From Liquidambar formosana (lineage: Eukaryota > Streptophyta > Magnoliopsida > Saxifragales > Altingiaceae), in the NCBI GenBank assembly GCA_039720395.1, contig JBBPBK010000063.1, positions 1 through 64,000 of the forward strand: a DNA stretch of 64,000 nt. The letters are read 5' to 3'. Position 1 is the first letter of the stretch. Each line of letters starts with the position of its first letter. Positions 11,201-23,944 of this stretch are shown here, in pieces. The translations under genes and the position numbers were made by a program. The notes under the pieces were generated by a model. The model did no database searches and was not told where the DNA came from. It worked only from the letters and a program-made list of their open reading frames with translations.

Positions 11201-14200
11201 AAGTAACAATGTTATTGTCTGTCAACACAATCATTTAACCCCTATTATTTGAGGTTTATTTTGCTCCTGGGTTTTTTTTTTCCCCCCTAAATTAAGGAAT
11301 AAGTATTCTCAACACCACTCTTTATAGAAGGAAATTGAAAAAACCATGTTTGGATGTCCCACGGAGTAGAAGGATTTCATTTTGTCTTTGATAGTATTTT
11401 AAGGCAATATGCATCACAAGAAATTTTGGAAAATAGTGCTATCATCAGTTATGATAATTTTATTCAAGTTAATTTCATGTAATTCTAAAAATGATCTTTG
11501 TGAAGTAGAGAGTAGTGACGTTCCAATGAATATGCAAAAGGGCACTTAGGATGTGAGTCATGAGACCATATGAATAGTTTCATGAGAACGTTATTGATGT
11601 AGGACAAGTGGCAGAGGACTTCATGGAACTATTAGACCATCAAAAGTGCAAAAGGCACTAGTAAGTTTCATGAGTTATTGATGTACTTCATGGAACTATT
11701 AGACCATCAAAAGTCCAAAAGGCACTAGTAGACATCATGGGTTCTGAAATGGAAATCACACCAAATTCGCCTGTCTGATTGGAAACATTGAGATTTTCCA
11801 AATCCTTTCCTCTGATAAAGACTTTTCACTATTGAGCCAAATTCCATCGTTAAAGGTTTTGAAAAATGCAATTTTACTATTTTGGAAAAGTTTTGTTTAG
11901 GAAAGAATGAGTCATAGAAGTTAGAATCACTCACCATCTATTCTGTCTTAAGTCTAGGCTTTAGTATTATTTGAGACCATACTTAGTTCTATTTTGCAAT
12001 TTTTTGTTTTCTGAATTAGGGTGAGATCCATATAAATAGGGCTATAAGCCACAACACAATCGCACTTTTGATTAATAAATTTCAAATTTCAAATTGTAAG
12101 AAAGAATGGCTAGTTATAGCGCTCCTTCGGGTAATTCTAGGTACCGCCGGCAATTTGTAGTAGCAAGTCAAGATACAAGTTGTCAAGGATGTGAGTCAAC
12201 CTAAACACAACTCCTTTATTCATCATAACAAATTTTCAAATAGAACACATGCAAATTATATAATAAGTAACATGAGGAAGCGCACATTTGTGTGCTGTGA
12301 GTGTTCCTAATGCGTGTTTAGCAAATAAATAAATAAAAGATTGTGTTGTGTCAACATAACTAACGAGTTATCCCAACACATTTATTATTGATTATAATAT
12401 TTTCAAACATGCACCTGGTGAGAGCGTTAGGCATATCACTTGGAAACAACCCTAGTAGGAACTCTGAAGGATAATGGTGAAGTGCCTTATTTCCAAAAGG
12501 GTAGTTAACAGGTGTAGAAGTAGCGATTCGAGACTGGCAGCAAGTTCATTGCTGCCATGGAGGTGGTGTATATCAAAGGTTTGTTGCTCTAAATGGCCTT
12601 ATTTTTTTTCAGCAAATTGGGTATCTGGGCTGTTTTTGGAAGGAGACTCAAGTACTATAGTAATGGGGGCCATTACAAATTAAGGCTGAAGATGATTTTC
12701 TCCCCTTGGTTTGCTTATTGAGGATATATCAAGGCATTATTGCATACATTAAAAACTTTCGATTTTGGTCATGTTAGGAGGCAAGCTAATGAGGCAGCCA
12801 ACGGATTGGCTCATAATGCTCGCTTTATTGAAGATTTCATTGTATGGATTGAAGAAGCTCCAATCTAGCTTCCTATAGCCTCTGATACAAACTGATATTA
12901 CTTCTTTGAGTTAACAAAATCTTGTGTCATTATTATTGAAAATGTATTTTCAATAACAAATACATGTGTGTGTGGTATATATAGTGAGAGAGAGAGACCA
13001 TTCAACATGCACATACACTATGATTAATTGTGGTTGATTGTGTAGCAAATATGGGGTATTATTATAATGATGCATGTAAATATTTGGGAAAATAGGTTTC
13101 CTAGAAGGATTTGGAATATGATTTAAGAAGATTTTAGGAATGTTAGCTATGCCACGATGTAAACATTCTTCTATTTATTGTTAATATGATTTTAGTTTTT
13201 CAAAAAAAAAAAAAAAGAAAAAAAACATGAACATACACTATTACATACATACGGTATTATTTACCAAGTACACCAAATACCAAATAATTGGAAATTTGTA
13301 TGTGTGTGTGTACTTTTACATTTGGTTCTCAAGAGCTTTATAAGTTATTAGAAGATTATTTTTATCATTTTAAATAGTAAGGAAAGAAGCATTCAGTTAT
13401 GTATGGGGGCCTCTATTGGCATCCTATAACTTTCTTTCTATCCCCCAAATTTAATGAAATTTTTTATTAGAATTTTATTCCTCTACAAATTTACAATCAA
13501 GGACCTCTTCTCTTTCTCTCCCATCACAAACCCTGACCCTATTATGGCCCTTTTTTTTTTCGCAACCTCTAAGGTACAGTTGAGATCTTGTCGTCCTTTC
13601 TCTCTCCTCTGATCAACCTCTCATTCTTGCTTCCCTAAAAATAAAAATAAAAAAGATTAGGCAAACTCCATTTTTTCAATCGAGTGAAATGGATTTCACC
13701 AAAACCATGGGCCTCTATTGGCATCTCATAACTTGCTTTCTATCCCCCGAAATTTAATGAAATTGTTTATCACAATTTTATTCCTCTACAAATTTAACTA
13801 TCAAGGACCTCTTCTCTTCTCTCCCATCACAAACCTTGACGATATCCTGCCCCATTTTTTTGGGCGAGCTCAAAGGTATAATTGAGATCTTCTCATCCTT
13901 TCTCTCTCCTCTCATAAAGCTCTCCTCACTTCCTGTTTCTTCATACCCCCCTTCCTCTTTTAAAAAATGAAAAAAAAGAAAAAAAAAAAAAAAAAAAACC
14001 CTAAGGGAAACTCCATTTTTTTGGACAAGTGAAATGGACTTCACTAGAGCAATGATGAGATCCCCAAATGGCCATGCTTTGTGCTTCACTGCTTGGCCAT
14101 GCTCCATGGCTCAAATTTGATCATTGAAAACCAAAAAAAATAAATAAATGAAAAAAGAAGAAGAAGTGCCATGCTCCGATCATGGCTGATGAGTTTCAAA

Positions 14201-17200
14201 GGTGGTTGAAGGTTGGATGGGGTATGGTTGTTCCACACCCACTCACCCAAGCTTCAGAGGTTGGAACTTGGTCGATGAGCTTCATGGTCCACCCTATGCT
14301 TGGGGTTTGATGGGATGAGATAAATGGTTAAAGGTTAGGGTGTTTGACCATAGAGGTGGGGAACATTGTGGTTAAGGTTTTGGTGGGAGAGAGAAAAGAG
14401 GTGAAGGATGCGGGTATTTTTGGTATTACGGGCGTGTAAAAGGAAAACAAAAATGTGATTTTTAAATTTTGATGTGAGGGGAAGAAGAAATGAGTGTCAT
14501 AAAGAACAACTTGGGGTGCTAATTGAGAGCCACCCATTATGCATAGGTCATATAGGGATTCAATTGGTATCAAGCTGTAAGAGTGTCAACATGGAATGAT
14601 TAATTTTGTAAACAGGTTAATACCAATCGGGTAGGTTAATTAGATGGGTTAACCTAAACACAATGTATAGATTACACAAGATAGGCAGGTTAACCTAAAC
14701 GCAATATGTATATATGACTTGAACATGATTAAGGTCATCCCAAACCTGCTAAATTTGTGTTGAATCCGAGTTGTTTTCATAGCTTATATCAAGCTTTGCC
14801 ACCCCTAGTTCTAGGGAGTCCTATGGGCTTTGATCTAATGCCACATTGTCATCAAAGGTTCGGTGATGCATTCAAATCTTGTAGTCCCTCTCCACTATTT
14901 TAAGCTATATATAAGAGCCACGTTTGTTTTCTCATTGGATATAGGCCTTGGTATGCACACTGGTGACAGTAGATAATTGCACTTGGCTTTACAATAGCTC
15001 ATATTGGCAATTTTTTTAGCGTAGTCCAAGAACTCAACTTCACCTATGAAATGTTGTTTGCTCCTGAAATTTATAAGAATATACTATATATCTATAAAGA
15101 AATGAAATAGGGAGCTTTATTGATAATTCTAGCTTAGATCAATTAAATTTTCCAATTTGGGTATAATAGAGATACATCAATCTTCAGTGATAAATGGAAG
15201 ATCTAACCCAATTGATCACCTTACATTCGGAAAGTAGTTTCTCCTCTTCTCATCGAATCTCTAATTGATATCTACATCCTGACATAGAATATTGTGATGG
15301 GATAAACTAAATTTGGTTCAAGCATCTCTCAGAACTACTCCATATCATTCTCTTATGTACCGTCAATATCAAATTTTCCTGTCTTTGTACTCATATAATC
15401 ACATTTAATCAAATTTGGTTAAGACTTCAGTTTAATCTACAAATTAATATTCATAAACTTCAACCTCTTAAAACACCTCATTCAATCCCTCAAATTGCAT
15501 ACAACTAAGTCCCTTATTGCATAACCCTATTCAAATATTGACGTAGCTCGTTTGTTCATAATGAGAACAGTAAAAGAATGCATAAGGCCCCCAGGAATGC
15601 TCATTGAGATGCATTGTTGCATAACCTTATACAGTAGGCTAGCAAAACATTAAACACATAGGTACGACAAATGCATACATATGAATTTTACATTTTATTT
15701 TCAGAGGAGCTTGGTGAATGGTATCTGTCACTCATTCTTAGTCTGAATATACGGTTAGAGTGCTCAAATTTTTAACCAAGGAACAGGGAAATATTATGCT
15801 AGATTTTAATTTTTCTCCTTCTGCAACAGCATGGAGAAGATACTTGAACGATATGAGAGATATTCCTATGCAGAACGACAGCTAGTTGCATCTGACCCAG
15901 AATCACAGGTATGTCATGCTAGCTACTGTATACCAATTTCCAATATTCATCAAATTATCAACCTTGCCTGCTTGTAGGATTTGAATGGTAGTATCTATTC
16001 CCATCTTGCTTCACTATATTCAAACTGGGTCTTTTGTTGTGCCAAATGGTGCAGGGAAACTTATCCATGGAATACTCCAGACTTAAGGCTAAGATTGAGC
16101 TTTTACAAAGAAACCAGAGGTACAAATTAACCTGATTGCATGCCATTGTAAAAGAATACAGAAACTGAAGGGACATGTTGCTCTTTTTTGTTTTCCTCCA
16201 TAATCTTTTTAGGACTTACTACAGCGGGAAAAGACATATACATGTATATATATAAACATATTTTTTCATATTTACCTTACTTTTTAAACTTTTCAGGCAC
16301 TTTTTGGGAGAAGATCTGGAATCGTTGAGCCTCAGAGAGCTACAAAATATGGAGCAACAGATAGATACTGCTCTTAAACGTATTCGATCAAGAAAAGTAT
16401 GCTCGTCTATTACTGAAATATTCTGGTATAGTCCACTAGTGATTGTTTTTGTTTTAGTAGGCACTCAGATAAAAAATTCTCTTTTGCAGAACCAACTCAT
16501 GTTCGAGTCAATTTCTGATCTTCAGAAAAAGGTAAGGCTTTTAAGCATACATCAATTCCTTGGATATAATTTATCATGAGAACTATTACGAGAAACCTAT
16601 TATGTTGCCTGAATAAGAAGAATAGAAGTTGATAGCATATAATGATGAAGAGAGTAGCCTGCAAATTTGAAAAAACTGCTAGTTGTCAGCTACACAACAA
16701 TGGGTCTTCAAATTAACCTGCAGTGAATTGTAACTGATTTTGTTAAGTTTCCCTAATTTTCATGTTATAATGAATTGTGCATAAACCAATGAATAAAGCA
16801 CAGTAATTATGTCCAGGAATGCCTCTCAATCTTTATTTTGGGAGCTATTACATATAGGGTTCATTAATTTGGATACGTTTTTTTATTTTCGATGCCTTGA
16901 AAATTTCAGGTAGTGTCTAAAATGAATATTACTCATGATCAAACATAGACTCCACCCCCATATATTGAAATTTTAGCAAAATCACCATCAAACAAAACTA
17001 TCAGGAACTACCTCAATACACAGAAGAACCACAGCAGAGATCAATGCATGAAACATTTAACAATATAACCTGATGAGGGATCAGGCACGCAGCAGAGATA
17101 GGAAATGAGGACTAGACAAACCGAGCATTGAAGAAACTAAACTTTGAGAAGCAGGAGTAGACAAACCAGCTGACTATGTAGCTGAACTGAGCGATGCCAA

Positions 17201-19739
17201 AAAATGTGAGCTCAAAACCAAACAACCCCAATCCTCTTCTTGATGAAAATCACAATCCCAATCCTTTTATGCCTCTAAAGAAGCGAGTTTGCAATGTTCC
17301 CAAATGCTACCACCAGCCTTAACTCAGAACCATCCACTCACCAGTAGCATAAAAGATAAAAATTGACCTCCAAATCAGTAAACTCAAACATCATAAACCA
17401 AGAGAAGCAGACAACTCAGAATCTAGAAAGAAAAGCAGTAACCCAGAGAAACAAAACCAGAGGAGCCTCAACAATCAGAGCAAATCCATATATACAACAC
17501 CTTCAGCCTCATCCAGACAACCTTCACTGAACATATCATCCACTATAGCCCCCAATGTATCAATTGCGCACCAACTCAAAAAGCCCCGATAAAACCTTCT
17601 TAAAAATGGCAAGAAAAACATAAACCTGAATCATGACTTGGCCACAATAGCACCCCATCAACTACTGAAAGTACTACCAACACGGAAGAAATCTTTAACC
17701 AAAGAGTTGTGCACAGCAGTACACCGCCAACAACACCCTCTCATGATACACCCATTACTGAATAATTCTTTAACAAAAGACTTCAGCACACCAATTAAAC
17801 CAAATTCGGTAACCCAATGATCAGGAGCTCTATCAAGCTTCATAATTGCAAGTAACAAAAGAGATAACCAACTACACCAAGACTCCATTGAATCTTCGAG
17901 TTGAGTAACCACTGCTGATGCATTCCACCGCATAAATTTAATCCTAGAACAAAGACAAAAAAAGGCAGGAAGCAAAATTTTAAATCATAAACAATGGGGG
18001 AAAACAAAAACACTTCCAGAAAACAAAGGTGCTGCATTATAACAGCATCAGGTCTTGTTTGGGTCTGATTTGCTCTTTTTGTTTGACAAATCAGATGTTA
18101 AACTATGCTACCCACCCTACTGTGGAAAAGTGCTCAATAAAACAGTTGAACTGAGCTTATGTTATTAGTCTTCTGCATTCAGGTTTTGTTTTGCTTTGGT
18201 AATTTCCAGCTGAGTTTCTGATTAGGGATTGGCAGTGTTTGTGCCGTTGTTTCCTTCTGTTTATGGTTTTAGGGTTTTTATCTATTGGGTTTAAAGCTTA
18301 TGTGTTTGTGTTTTGTGGAGCTTGATTTACCTGTGTAGCCTATGTTTATCTAGGGTATCTGCTAGTTTGGATAATGGTATGTGTATTCAGTTGTCGTTGG
18401 TTGTGGGTATTGGCTTGATTTTGTTCTAGTGGGGGCTGTTTGATGTGTTGGTTTTGTTTTGGTGAGGGTTGGGTGTTTTCTAGCTCTAGGGTTGCTTGTG
18501 AAGTTGTAATTTCATATTATTTTAATTAGATGTTTCTTTTTGCTGATTGAAAAAAAAACGGAAAGTAAACTGAGTTCTTAATTTTCAAATTTGTTCATAT
18601 GTCTACGTGGTCTGTGACAGGAGAAGGCAATACAGGAGCAAAATAGCATGCTATCAAAGAAGGTGACCTACATTTATTAATACTTCTTATTAATTTTCTT
18701 TATTCCCTTCCAATAAACCGAAAGAGTGCAAGTTTCTTGCTGCAACATGTAGCGAGTACATTGTGGCAGGTCTGGTTTATGGCCTTATGGGGAATTGTCT
18801 ATCGATATAGATCCATTGAATAACGAATATATATAATTTAGTAATTCGATCAATTCTTTTGAGTTGCAAATAGATCAAGGAGAAAGAGAAGACAATGGCA
18901 CAACAGGCGCAATGGGAGCAGCAAAATCATGGCCCTGGTGAACCATCCTTTGTAGTACCACAGCCACTTCCCTCTCTAAACATGGGGTATGTTATTAAAA
19001 GTCTCTCACGTTCTCTAATACCTCCCATAAAATATTACTTACATGACACGATATCTAATAGTGTTTCTTAAAAGAGTATAATTGTGAGTCACACCATTGG
19101 CATTGAAGGTTGGCTCAATAGGATAACAATTGACGACTTGAAGCCCTAGCTCCTAAGGCCTCATCCCACTTATTAAAAAGCCCTGTATAAAAGGCCCCAT
19201 TTAAAATTTTGCCTTTAGGGTTCATTCAAAAAGGATTTTATTTAAAATTTTAGCCCTAGGCCACAATTAATATTGGGTTGCTCCTGGTGATATCCAATAA
19301 TGAAGAGTCCAGTTACATCCACTAATTTTATCCACATGTTGATCGATATGGCGTGCAATGCTGTTCTTTTATTTATTTTTTATTTATTTTTTCACTTCAA
19401 AGCAAATAAGGTTCAATTTTTTCGTAGAGTTGGTATATATCTTCTCCAGCACAAGTAGGACTGTAGAGAATGGACAATTTGGCGTGCTATATAGTTTCAC
19501 CTTTTGCATTCACATACATTTAAGGTATAGGTGTTGCACGCCTGAGGGTCCATACTCTACTGTCCTGCGGGCGGTGAAGGTTAGGTAGAGAAGCCTGCAG
19601 GTTCCTTTTTAACTCTCTACGTTGTAATATATGATGCAGCGGCACCTACCAGGGAGAAGCACCAGAAGCGATGAGGAACGAGCTCGACCTCACTCTCGAA
19701 CCGATATATTCGTGCCACCTTGGATGCTTCGCTGCGTGA
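8264..19739 (+). CDS. AP1: APETALA1/SQUAMOSA-like MADS-box transcription factor (euAP1 clade)
   Basis: Type II MIKC factor of 241 residues. It is expected to act in the nucleus as part of MADS complexes on CArG boxes, specifying floral meristem and sepal/petal identity. Exons: 8264-8448, 15830-15908, 16055-16119, 16297-16396, 16490-16531, 18621-18662, 18874-18986 and 19640-19739. All have GT-AG borders, the frame is continuous, and the 185/79/65/100/42/42 nt pattern is classic for AP1. The MADS domain (1-57) begins [19 protein letters not shown]; the K-box spans about 89-175. The C terminus has [10 protein letters not shown] and ends CFAA, the euAP1 motif and CaaX farnesylation signal, separating it from FUL paralogues. 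Intron 1 is 7.4 kb and intron 5 about 2.1 kb, both enlarged by repeats; intron 1 often carries regulatory elements in this family. Confidence 0.96.
8449..10599. other. AP1-like intron 1, first part
   Basis: No gene inside. It contains CTT and ATA microsatellites, a G tract near 9593-9608 and several poly-A/T runs. A stretch at about 9415-9500 has a weak tRNA-like layout, too weak to call. Confidence 0.5.
10603..11053. mobile_element. PIF/Harbinger-like non-autonomous element in intron 1
   Basis: The 451-bp element is flanked by TTA on both sides (10600-10602 and 11054-11056), the expected PIF/Harbinger target duplication. Left terminus GGGTTTGTTTGTTTGGCA; right terminus reverse complement GGCTGTGTTCGTTTCACGGG. 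Inner subterminal copies of ACTCCCGTGA-like blocks occur in both arms. The interior (10705-10812) has a short [17 protein letters not shown] frame that could be a scrap of transposon or host coding sequence. Confidence 0.7.
11057..12473. other. AP1-like intron 1, middle part
   Basis: No gene. It carries the direct repeat listed separately and a TATAAATAG-containing stretch near 12031-12039 followed by a leader-like AT segment. That resembles an LTR promoter, but I found no LTR boundaries. Confidence 0.4.
11619..11730. repeat. 45-bp direct repeat
   Basis: 11619-11663 and 11686-11730 are direct copies starting CTTCATGGAACTATTAGACC and ending GGCACTAGTA, with one visible difference (AAGTGCAAAAG versus AAGTCCAAAAG). 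They are separated by 22 bases. Confidence 0.85.
12474..12868 (+). pseudogene. L1-type LINE RNase H remnant in intron 1
   Basis: One frame gives [15 protein letters not shown], matching the LEGDS catalytic block of plant L1 RNase H. After a frameshift another frame gives [20 protein letters not shown] and then VWIEEAP to a TAG at 12866-12868, matching the HVRRxANxxAxxLA block and the ORF2 terminus. About 330 bases of 3' sequence and a poly-A tract (13201-13226) follow, as expected for an L1 tail in the same orientation as the host gene. Confidence 0.75.
12869..13406. other. Probable LINE 3' tail and unassigned intron sequence
   Basis: Includes a short GA run near 12985-12995 and the A-rich tract at 13201-13226 that may end the LINE remnant. 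Nothing else recognised. Confidence 0.4.
13407..14533. mobile_element. Candidate TIR element with internal 302-bp tandem duplication
   Basis: 13407-13708 and 13709-14053 are diverged direct copies, both starting GGGCCTCTATTGGCATC and both containing a CAAGGACCTCTTCTC block and a poly-A stretch. The outer right end (about 14513-14533) read on the minus strand starts GTGGCTCTCAATTAGCACC, a degenerate match to the left terminus. I infer a non-autonomous DNA transposon with a duplicated subterminal region; boundaries are approximate. Confidence 0.45.
14534..15829. other. AP1-like intron 1, last part
   Basis: Contains two diverged copies of GGTTAACCTAAACRCAAT (about 14649 and 14688) inside a repeat-like stretch that ends near 14807. 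The rest is unassigned, up to the CTGCAACAG splice acceptor of exon 2. Confidence 0.4.
16532..18620. other. Expanded AP1-like intron 5, probably carrying a LINE-like insertion
   Basis: Intron 5 is about 2.1 kb. Roughly 16920-18040 is A/C-rich on + (so G/T-rich on -), with a minus-strand frame at 17658-17975 of unknown nature. Roughly 18050-18558 is G/T-rich on + and ends TTTCTTTTTGCTGATTG plus a short A run, like the 3' end of a plant L1 element. The opposite base skews suggest two segments in inverted orientation. No reverse transcriptase motif was recognised. Confidence 0.35.
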
Positions 19740-21336
19740 ATCAACCAAAGAAAGACTAGCTGTTGTCTATCTGGGTTATGCGTTTGTGCTTTCCGTGTGA
19801 TAATTTGGAAATGGATATATATATATTTAATGGAAAAGGATGTGTGGGGTAACTCCTGATTCTTCTTTTCCTAATGTCTATTTGATGTAAAATTTCTCTA
19901 TTTGACAATAATGACTCCTTGAAATTACTTTAATTAAAAATGTATTTGTGGAATATATCTGCAATATTTCAAACAAATTGCTTTTTGGTTCTCTTAGGTT
20001 ACATCTAGAGATATTTCTACTCTGATTTAATGTATATTCTATATTTCCATTGTTAATTACTGTGTGAATTCTCTATTTGTCAAGTATATTTCTGCCTGGG
20101 ATTTTGATGTTAATTGCATTGTCTATGAGGCAAACCCAACACCCACATGGAGTGGGAATCAAAACCTTCACAAACCTCACACCCTGTGAGCATAGAATAG
20201 ACCATTAGACTTAAGGGCCATTGGCTTCACAAATTATGTTCCTAGTACTATTAAAACTTTTGATTTACCGTACCAAATCTATTTCATATATCATCATTGT
20301 CTCCAATCACACACCCTCTTCAAACCAATTCATAAACCCATGTGCTAGCCCTAGCCCTTGCTCCAAGAACTTAACTAGCATCTCTGCCAGTCAAATTGTG
20401 AGGGTTGTACCAGTTGGATACGTGTTTTAAAAATGAAATTAAAAAAAAAAAAAAACTTAGACTAAAAACACTAAATATTCCTCACGAGCAATCTATCTTT
20501 TCCTTTGCAATTAAATTCATTGGAAATATATATTGCCCACTTGCAAGTAGTGATATCGATTTCCACTCCCTTGTTGTCTTCTACACATCCTTTAGAGCAT
20601 GATGCACCAAAAAAAAAAAAAAAAAAAAAAATTTACTGCAGCTCCTAACAAATTAGTAACAAACCTGCCACCTAGTAATACTGGTAAGAGCCATTGCAAC
20701 AGGTGCCAAAGCATCGGTGGTTTTTGTCGGTTGAGCAATGAGCAGAATACAGGTTTATTTGAATAATGATCTGAAAACATAGCTTGGGAATATACAAACC
20801 AAAACTGTCTTAAGCCTAGTTTAATTTACATGCCTAGTTCCTCACGTTTGCTTAGTTTTGAGTTTTTGATTTCCAACCAAACTTCCAATGATGGGCTTTT
20901 GCTGCAATACTTACATTTCTCTTTGAAACAAACAATGCGATAAACTTGTTGCCTCTTACCAAAACACAAATAAATAAATATGTGTTGTGCACATTTAAAA
21001 AAAAAAAAAAAAGACAAAACAAAAACAAAAACAAAATACGTACTAAAGGGGAGCAAAACAAGTTATGTCTCTGTATCTGGGTTGTATCCCTTTCTTCAGC
21101 TCATCCATATATCCTTTGTTCACCAAATGCATTACACAAATGATTCTAAAACAAGGGACACAGCCAGTCAAAAAGTAATGGTCTTCTTTCAATTCTGGAA
21201 GCATACCCTCTTTCACATCTACTTTGATGATGAACACCTTTCAATATGAACTATTCACAATTTTTTCTTTTTCCTTTTCCGTTAGTTGTCCTATTTGTCT
21301 GCCTTCAGACTTTAGCACAGCAAGAGCATTTTGAGG
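19740..21336. other. Intergenic between convergent AP1-like and RING genes
   Basis: Holds the 3' untranslated regions of both genes. Frames at 20221-20602 and 20826-21249 lie over poly-A tracts (20439-20455, 20608-20630, 20997-21013) and are not credible genes. Confidence 0.5.
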
Positions 21337-21365
21337 TCACTTTTCATCAAACATCATCCACTAGG

Positions 21366-21425
<60 letters not shown>

Positions 21426-23281
21426 GAGAGAAAGAAAGAGTCAAGATGTAGTATAAAGTACGCTGATGTACTATAAAATAAAAGAAAAGCAATATCATCA
21501 AACTTTATATGTGTAACAAGTACACTTTCTTTTTTGACCATCTGTTCAAGTTCATTTTGTTCGCAATTTTTTGACTAGCAATAATTTGGCAATGTACCCT
21601 AAGTAATTAAGAAACCAGCTATCATATGCCAATTGATAAAGGAGGGTTGTTTAGAATAATAAGTGATGGCATGTAGAGAAAAAAGACAAGTTACCTTGCC
21701 ACAAAATGGACAGCTTTCACTTCTCTCCATCCAGTCGTATATACAACCAAGGTGGAAATGGTGAGAACATTGTGCAATTATCTTAGGATTTTCAGGGGTA
21801 TATTCTGCAAACAGAAAAGCACCAGAAGATCAACATGTTTATATGAACCATAGTAACCACAAATTTTATTAATGCTACAAATAACTTTTGGTGCATTTAG
21901 ATGAGGGATTTGGGTTAGGTTGGGATTTTAATGCCAAATTATGGTATTAGCAGTAGATGCGAATGAGGTTGAAATCCCATTTTATCATAAATTCCTCTTG
22001 CAAATCTCTCATCCAAATGCACTATTAAAGAGTGTCTACTATCACTAAAAAATAAAGAAACCTTACTCTAAGGTAGGAATAAGAAATTTGGACAAAACGA
22101 CCAAATATTCTCTCATATTACATGACTAGTAGATTCAAAAAAATTTACCTTCGAGACATGTGGGACATACATCCTCATCTTCTGATGGTGATGCATAGAC
22201 ATACCCAACTCCCTTTGCCATTTCTGCCACCGAGGGCTTCACTGAGGACTCAGAATGGCATTGTTCTGATCCCCCTTCACAATAAGGTTCATGTGGTTTG
22301 TCTCCTCCGATGACAAATTCCTCGCCCATATGAACATTGCCATTTTTAAGTGACTCCGAATTCTCGTGTGAATGACCTGTGTCTTTCTCATGTATTGAGA
22401 CCTGTCCATCCTGTTGCAAATTGAAGGACCAGGAATCAGCATAGCGTGACAAAGGGCTAGGAGGACACCTAGTGGTCTCAGAAAGCCTATTATCAAGAAC
22501 CGCCGCAGAAGTCAAAGAGGATGCCCCCTGAATGGATGAAATTGCAGCATGCCTTTCTTCTCCGCCAAATACTGCTGCATACTGTAGACAAATGTGAAGG
22601 TCAAGGAAAGAGATGCATTACTGGAAGACACTTTGATGGTAAATTTCTAGTCACTAAAATTCATGCCTATGACGATAAAGTACAATTGCTTAAAAAATTG
22701 GTCAACTTTAACTTTAATAAATCCTGCACTTCGTCACAAACCAATGCTACCATGTGGTTCTCTACAGCTGTAATGCTACTATGAAATACTAGCATGTGCA
22801 GTGTACCCAAAATAAAATATACCAGACAATGAATTTTCACAAAGCCATATGCTTTAGTCCCCCATTGGGTTAGTCACTTAGGCATGACTGCCCATTTTTC
22901 CAGTTGCATATATCTATAGCCAGAGGGCTGTGCTGTATTTTTAATTTTGATTTTTCAAGCATGGTTGGGCCTTTCAATATTTAGGCCCCTTTTCTTGAGA
23001 CGTTAAGATGTTTTTGGATCTTCCATTAACCCTATAAGCTTTTAAGTTCATGGGTTTGGGTCCCTTTCTCTTCTTTTTCAACCGATGTAGAGGAGGTCAT
23101 ACGTGAACTAAATACTAAATTAATAATAATAATAAAAAAGAGTGAAGGAAATTTCAAAACGTACCTTGTTCGCTAAGTTATGAATGAAGCAATTGGGACA
23201 GATGCAGTCCCTGTTATTAGAACCATTAATATTATGATGTTCAATTTCCTCAACATGAAAGCAACAACATACAGAACCCAT
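21337..23281 (-). CDS. RING-H2 E3 ubiquitin-protein ligase, At3g02290-like
   Basis: Predicted 227-residue ligase that would transfer ubiquitin from an E2 to substrates; targets unknown. Coding exons on minus: 23281-23165, 22581-22149, 21804-21695 and 21360-21337, all GT-AG and in frame. The N terminus MGSVCCCF has Gly2 and Cys5-7, consistent with lipid anchoring; Cys26, Cys28 and Cys31 follow. The middle is Ser-rich and probably disordered. The RING-H2 finger has C178, C181, C196, H198, H201, C204, C215 and C218, a complete C3H2C3 set. The layout matches the Arabidopsis family. The last exon encodes only WMMFDEK, similar to the short MxFDE ending of relatives. Its acceptor follows a 55-base T tract, so that exon is the least certain part. 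Confidence 0.88.
21366..21420. repeat. 55-base A homopolymer at a splice acceptor
   Basis: Uninterrupted A run on +; on the minus strand it is T55 directly before CCTAG and the last coding exon of the RING gene, so it acts as an extreme polypyrimidine tract. Its length is probably variable. Confidence 0.9.
21891..22022. mobile_element. 132-bp MITE in RING gene intron
   Basis: Terminal inverted repeats: left GTGCATTTAGATGAGGGATT, right reverse complement GTGCATTTGGATGAGAGATT. It lies wholly in the intron between the second and third coding exons. No clear target duplication. Confidence 0.65.
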
Positions 23282-23387
23282 AACACAGCTCTTGTTACAG
23301 CTTCAACTTAGATCGAATACTCCTACTTCATCGGCAAAAGTACACCAAATTTGGCAACGTCATCAAGCAAAACATTGTGAAAAGAAG

Positions 23388-23819
23388 CTGTGACAAAACA
23401 AAGTTATTGTTGAATGAGAAGACTATTAACAAAATTAATTATTTCAAGGGAAGAAAATTTAATAACAAAGCCCATATGATTGTTGAAATATCAAGGACAC
23501 AGAAAACTTAATTTATGTAAACCCATGAAAGAGTTACTCCCTAATAATAAAAGAAAATTTTCATAACAAAATATTTTCATCAAAAAATTTTAATTATACA
23601 CACACGCATTAACCATATGATCAAAATACTCAATTCAGAAACAGACAATATCGCTCGCTTACCAAAATAACAGAAAACAAACAGTGAAAAACACCCCTCC
23701 CCCCCTCAAGAACAGAAGATTACTCAACTGTTTGATAGTCTCCTCGCAATCAAGACGAATGACTGAAAGAAAATATAATCTTCGAGATCAATATTACCGA
23801 AGAAGAAGAAGAGGATTAC
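23388..23819 (-). other. Leader intron of the RING gene
   Basis: Minus-strand donor CTTCTCCAG|GTAATCC at 23820/23819 and acceptor TTGTCACAG at 23388 define a 5' untranslated intron of about 430 nt. This places the first exon at about 23820-23940 and the start codon 106 nt into the second. A GC-rich box, TTTCCGCGCGCGCC on minus (about 23931-23944), lies at the probable transcription start and resembles but does not exactly match an E2F site. Confidence 0.55.
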
Positions 23820-23944
23820 CTGGAGAAGAAGCCCAAGTCCAAAAAAAATAAAGAAAGAAAGAATGAAGATTCCAAACTTGGAGTTGTGTTTGGCGTAGGA
23901 GTTTTCGCCGACAATAAAGCTAAAAGAGGAAGGCGCGCGCGGAA

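Noticed and set aside
11540..12110. Possible solo LTR with TATAAATAG
   Set aside because: No TG...CA boundaries, no target duplication and no second copy in the window.
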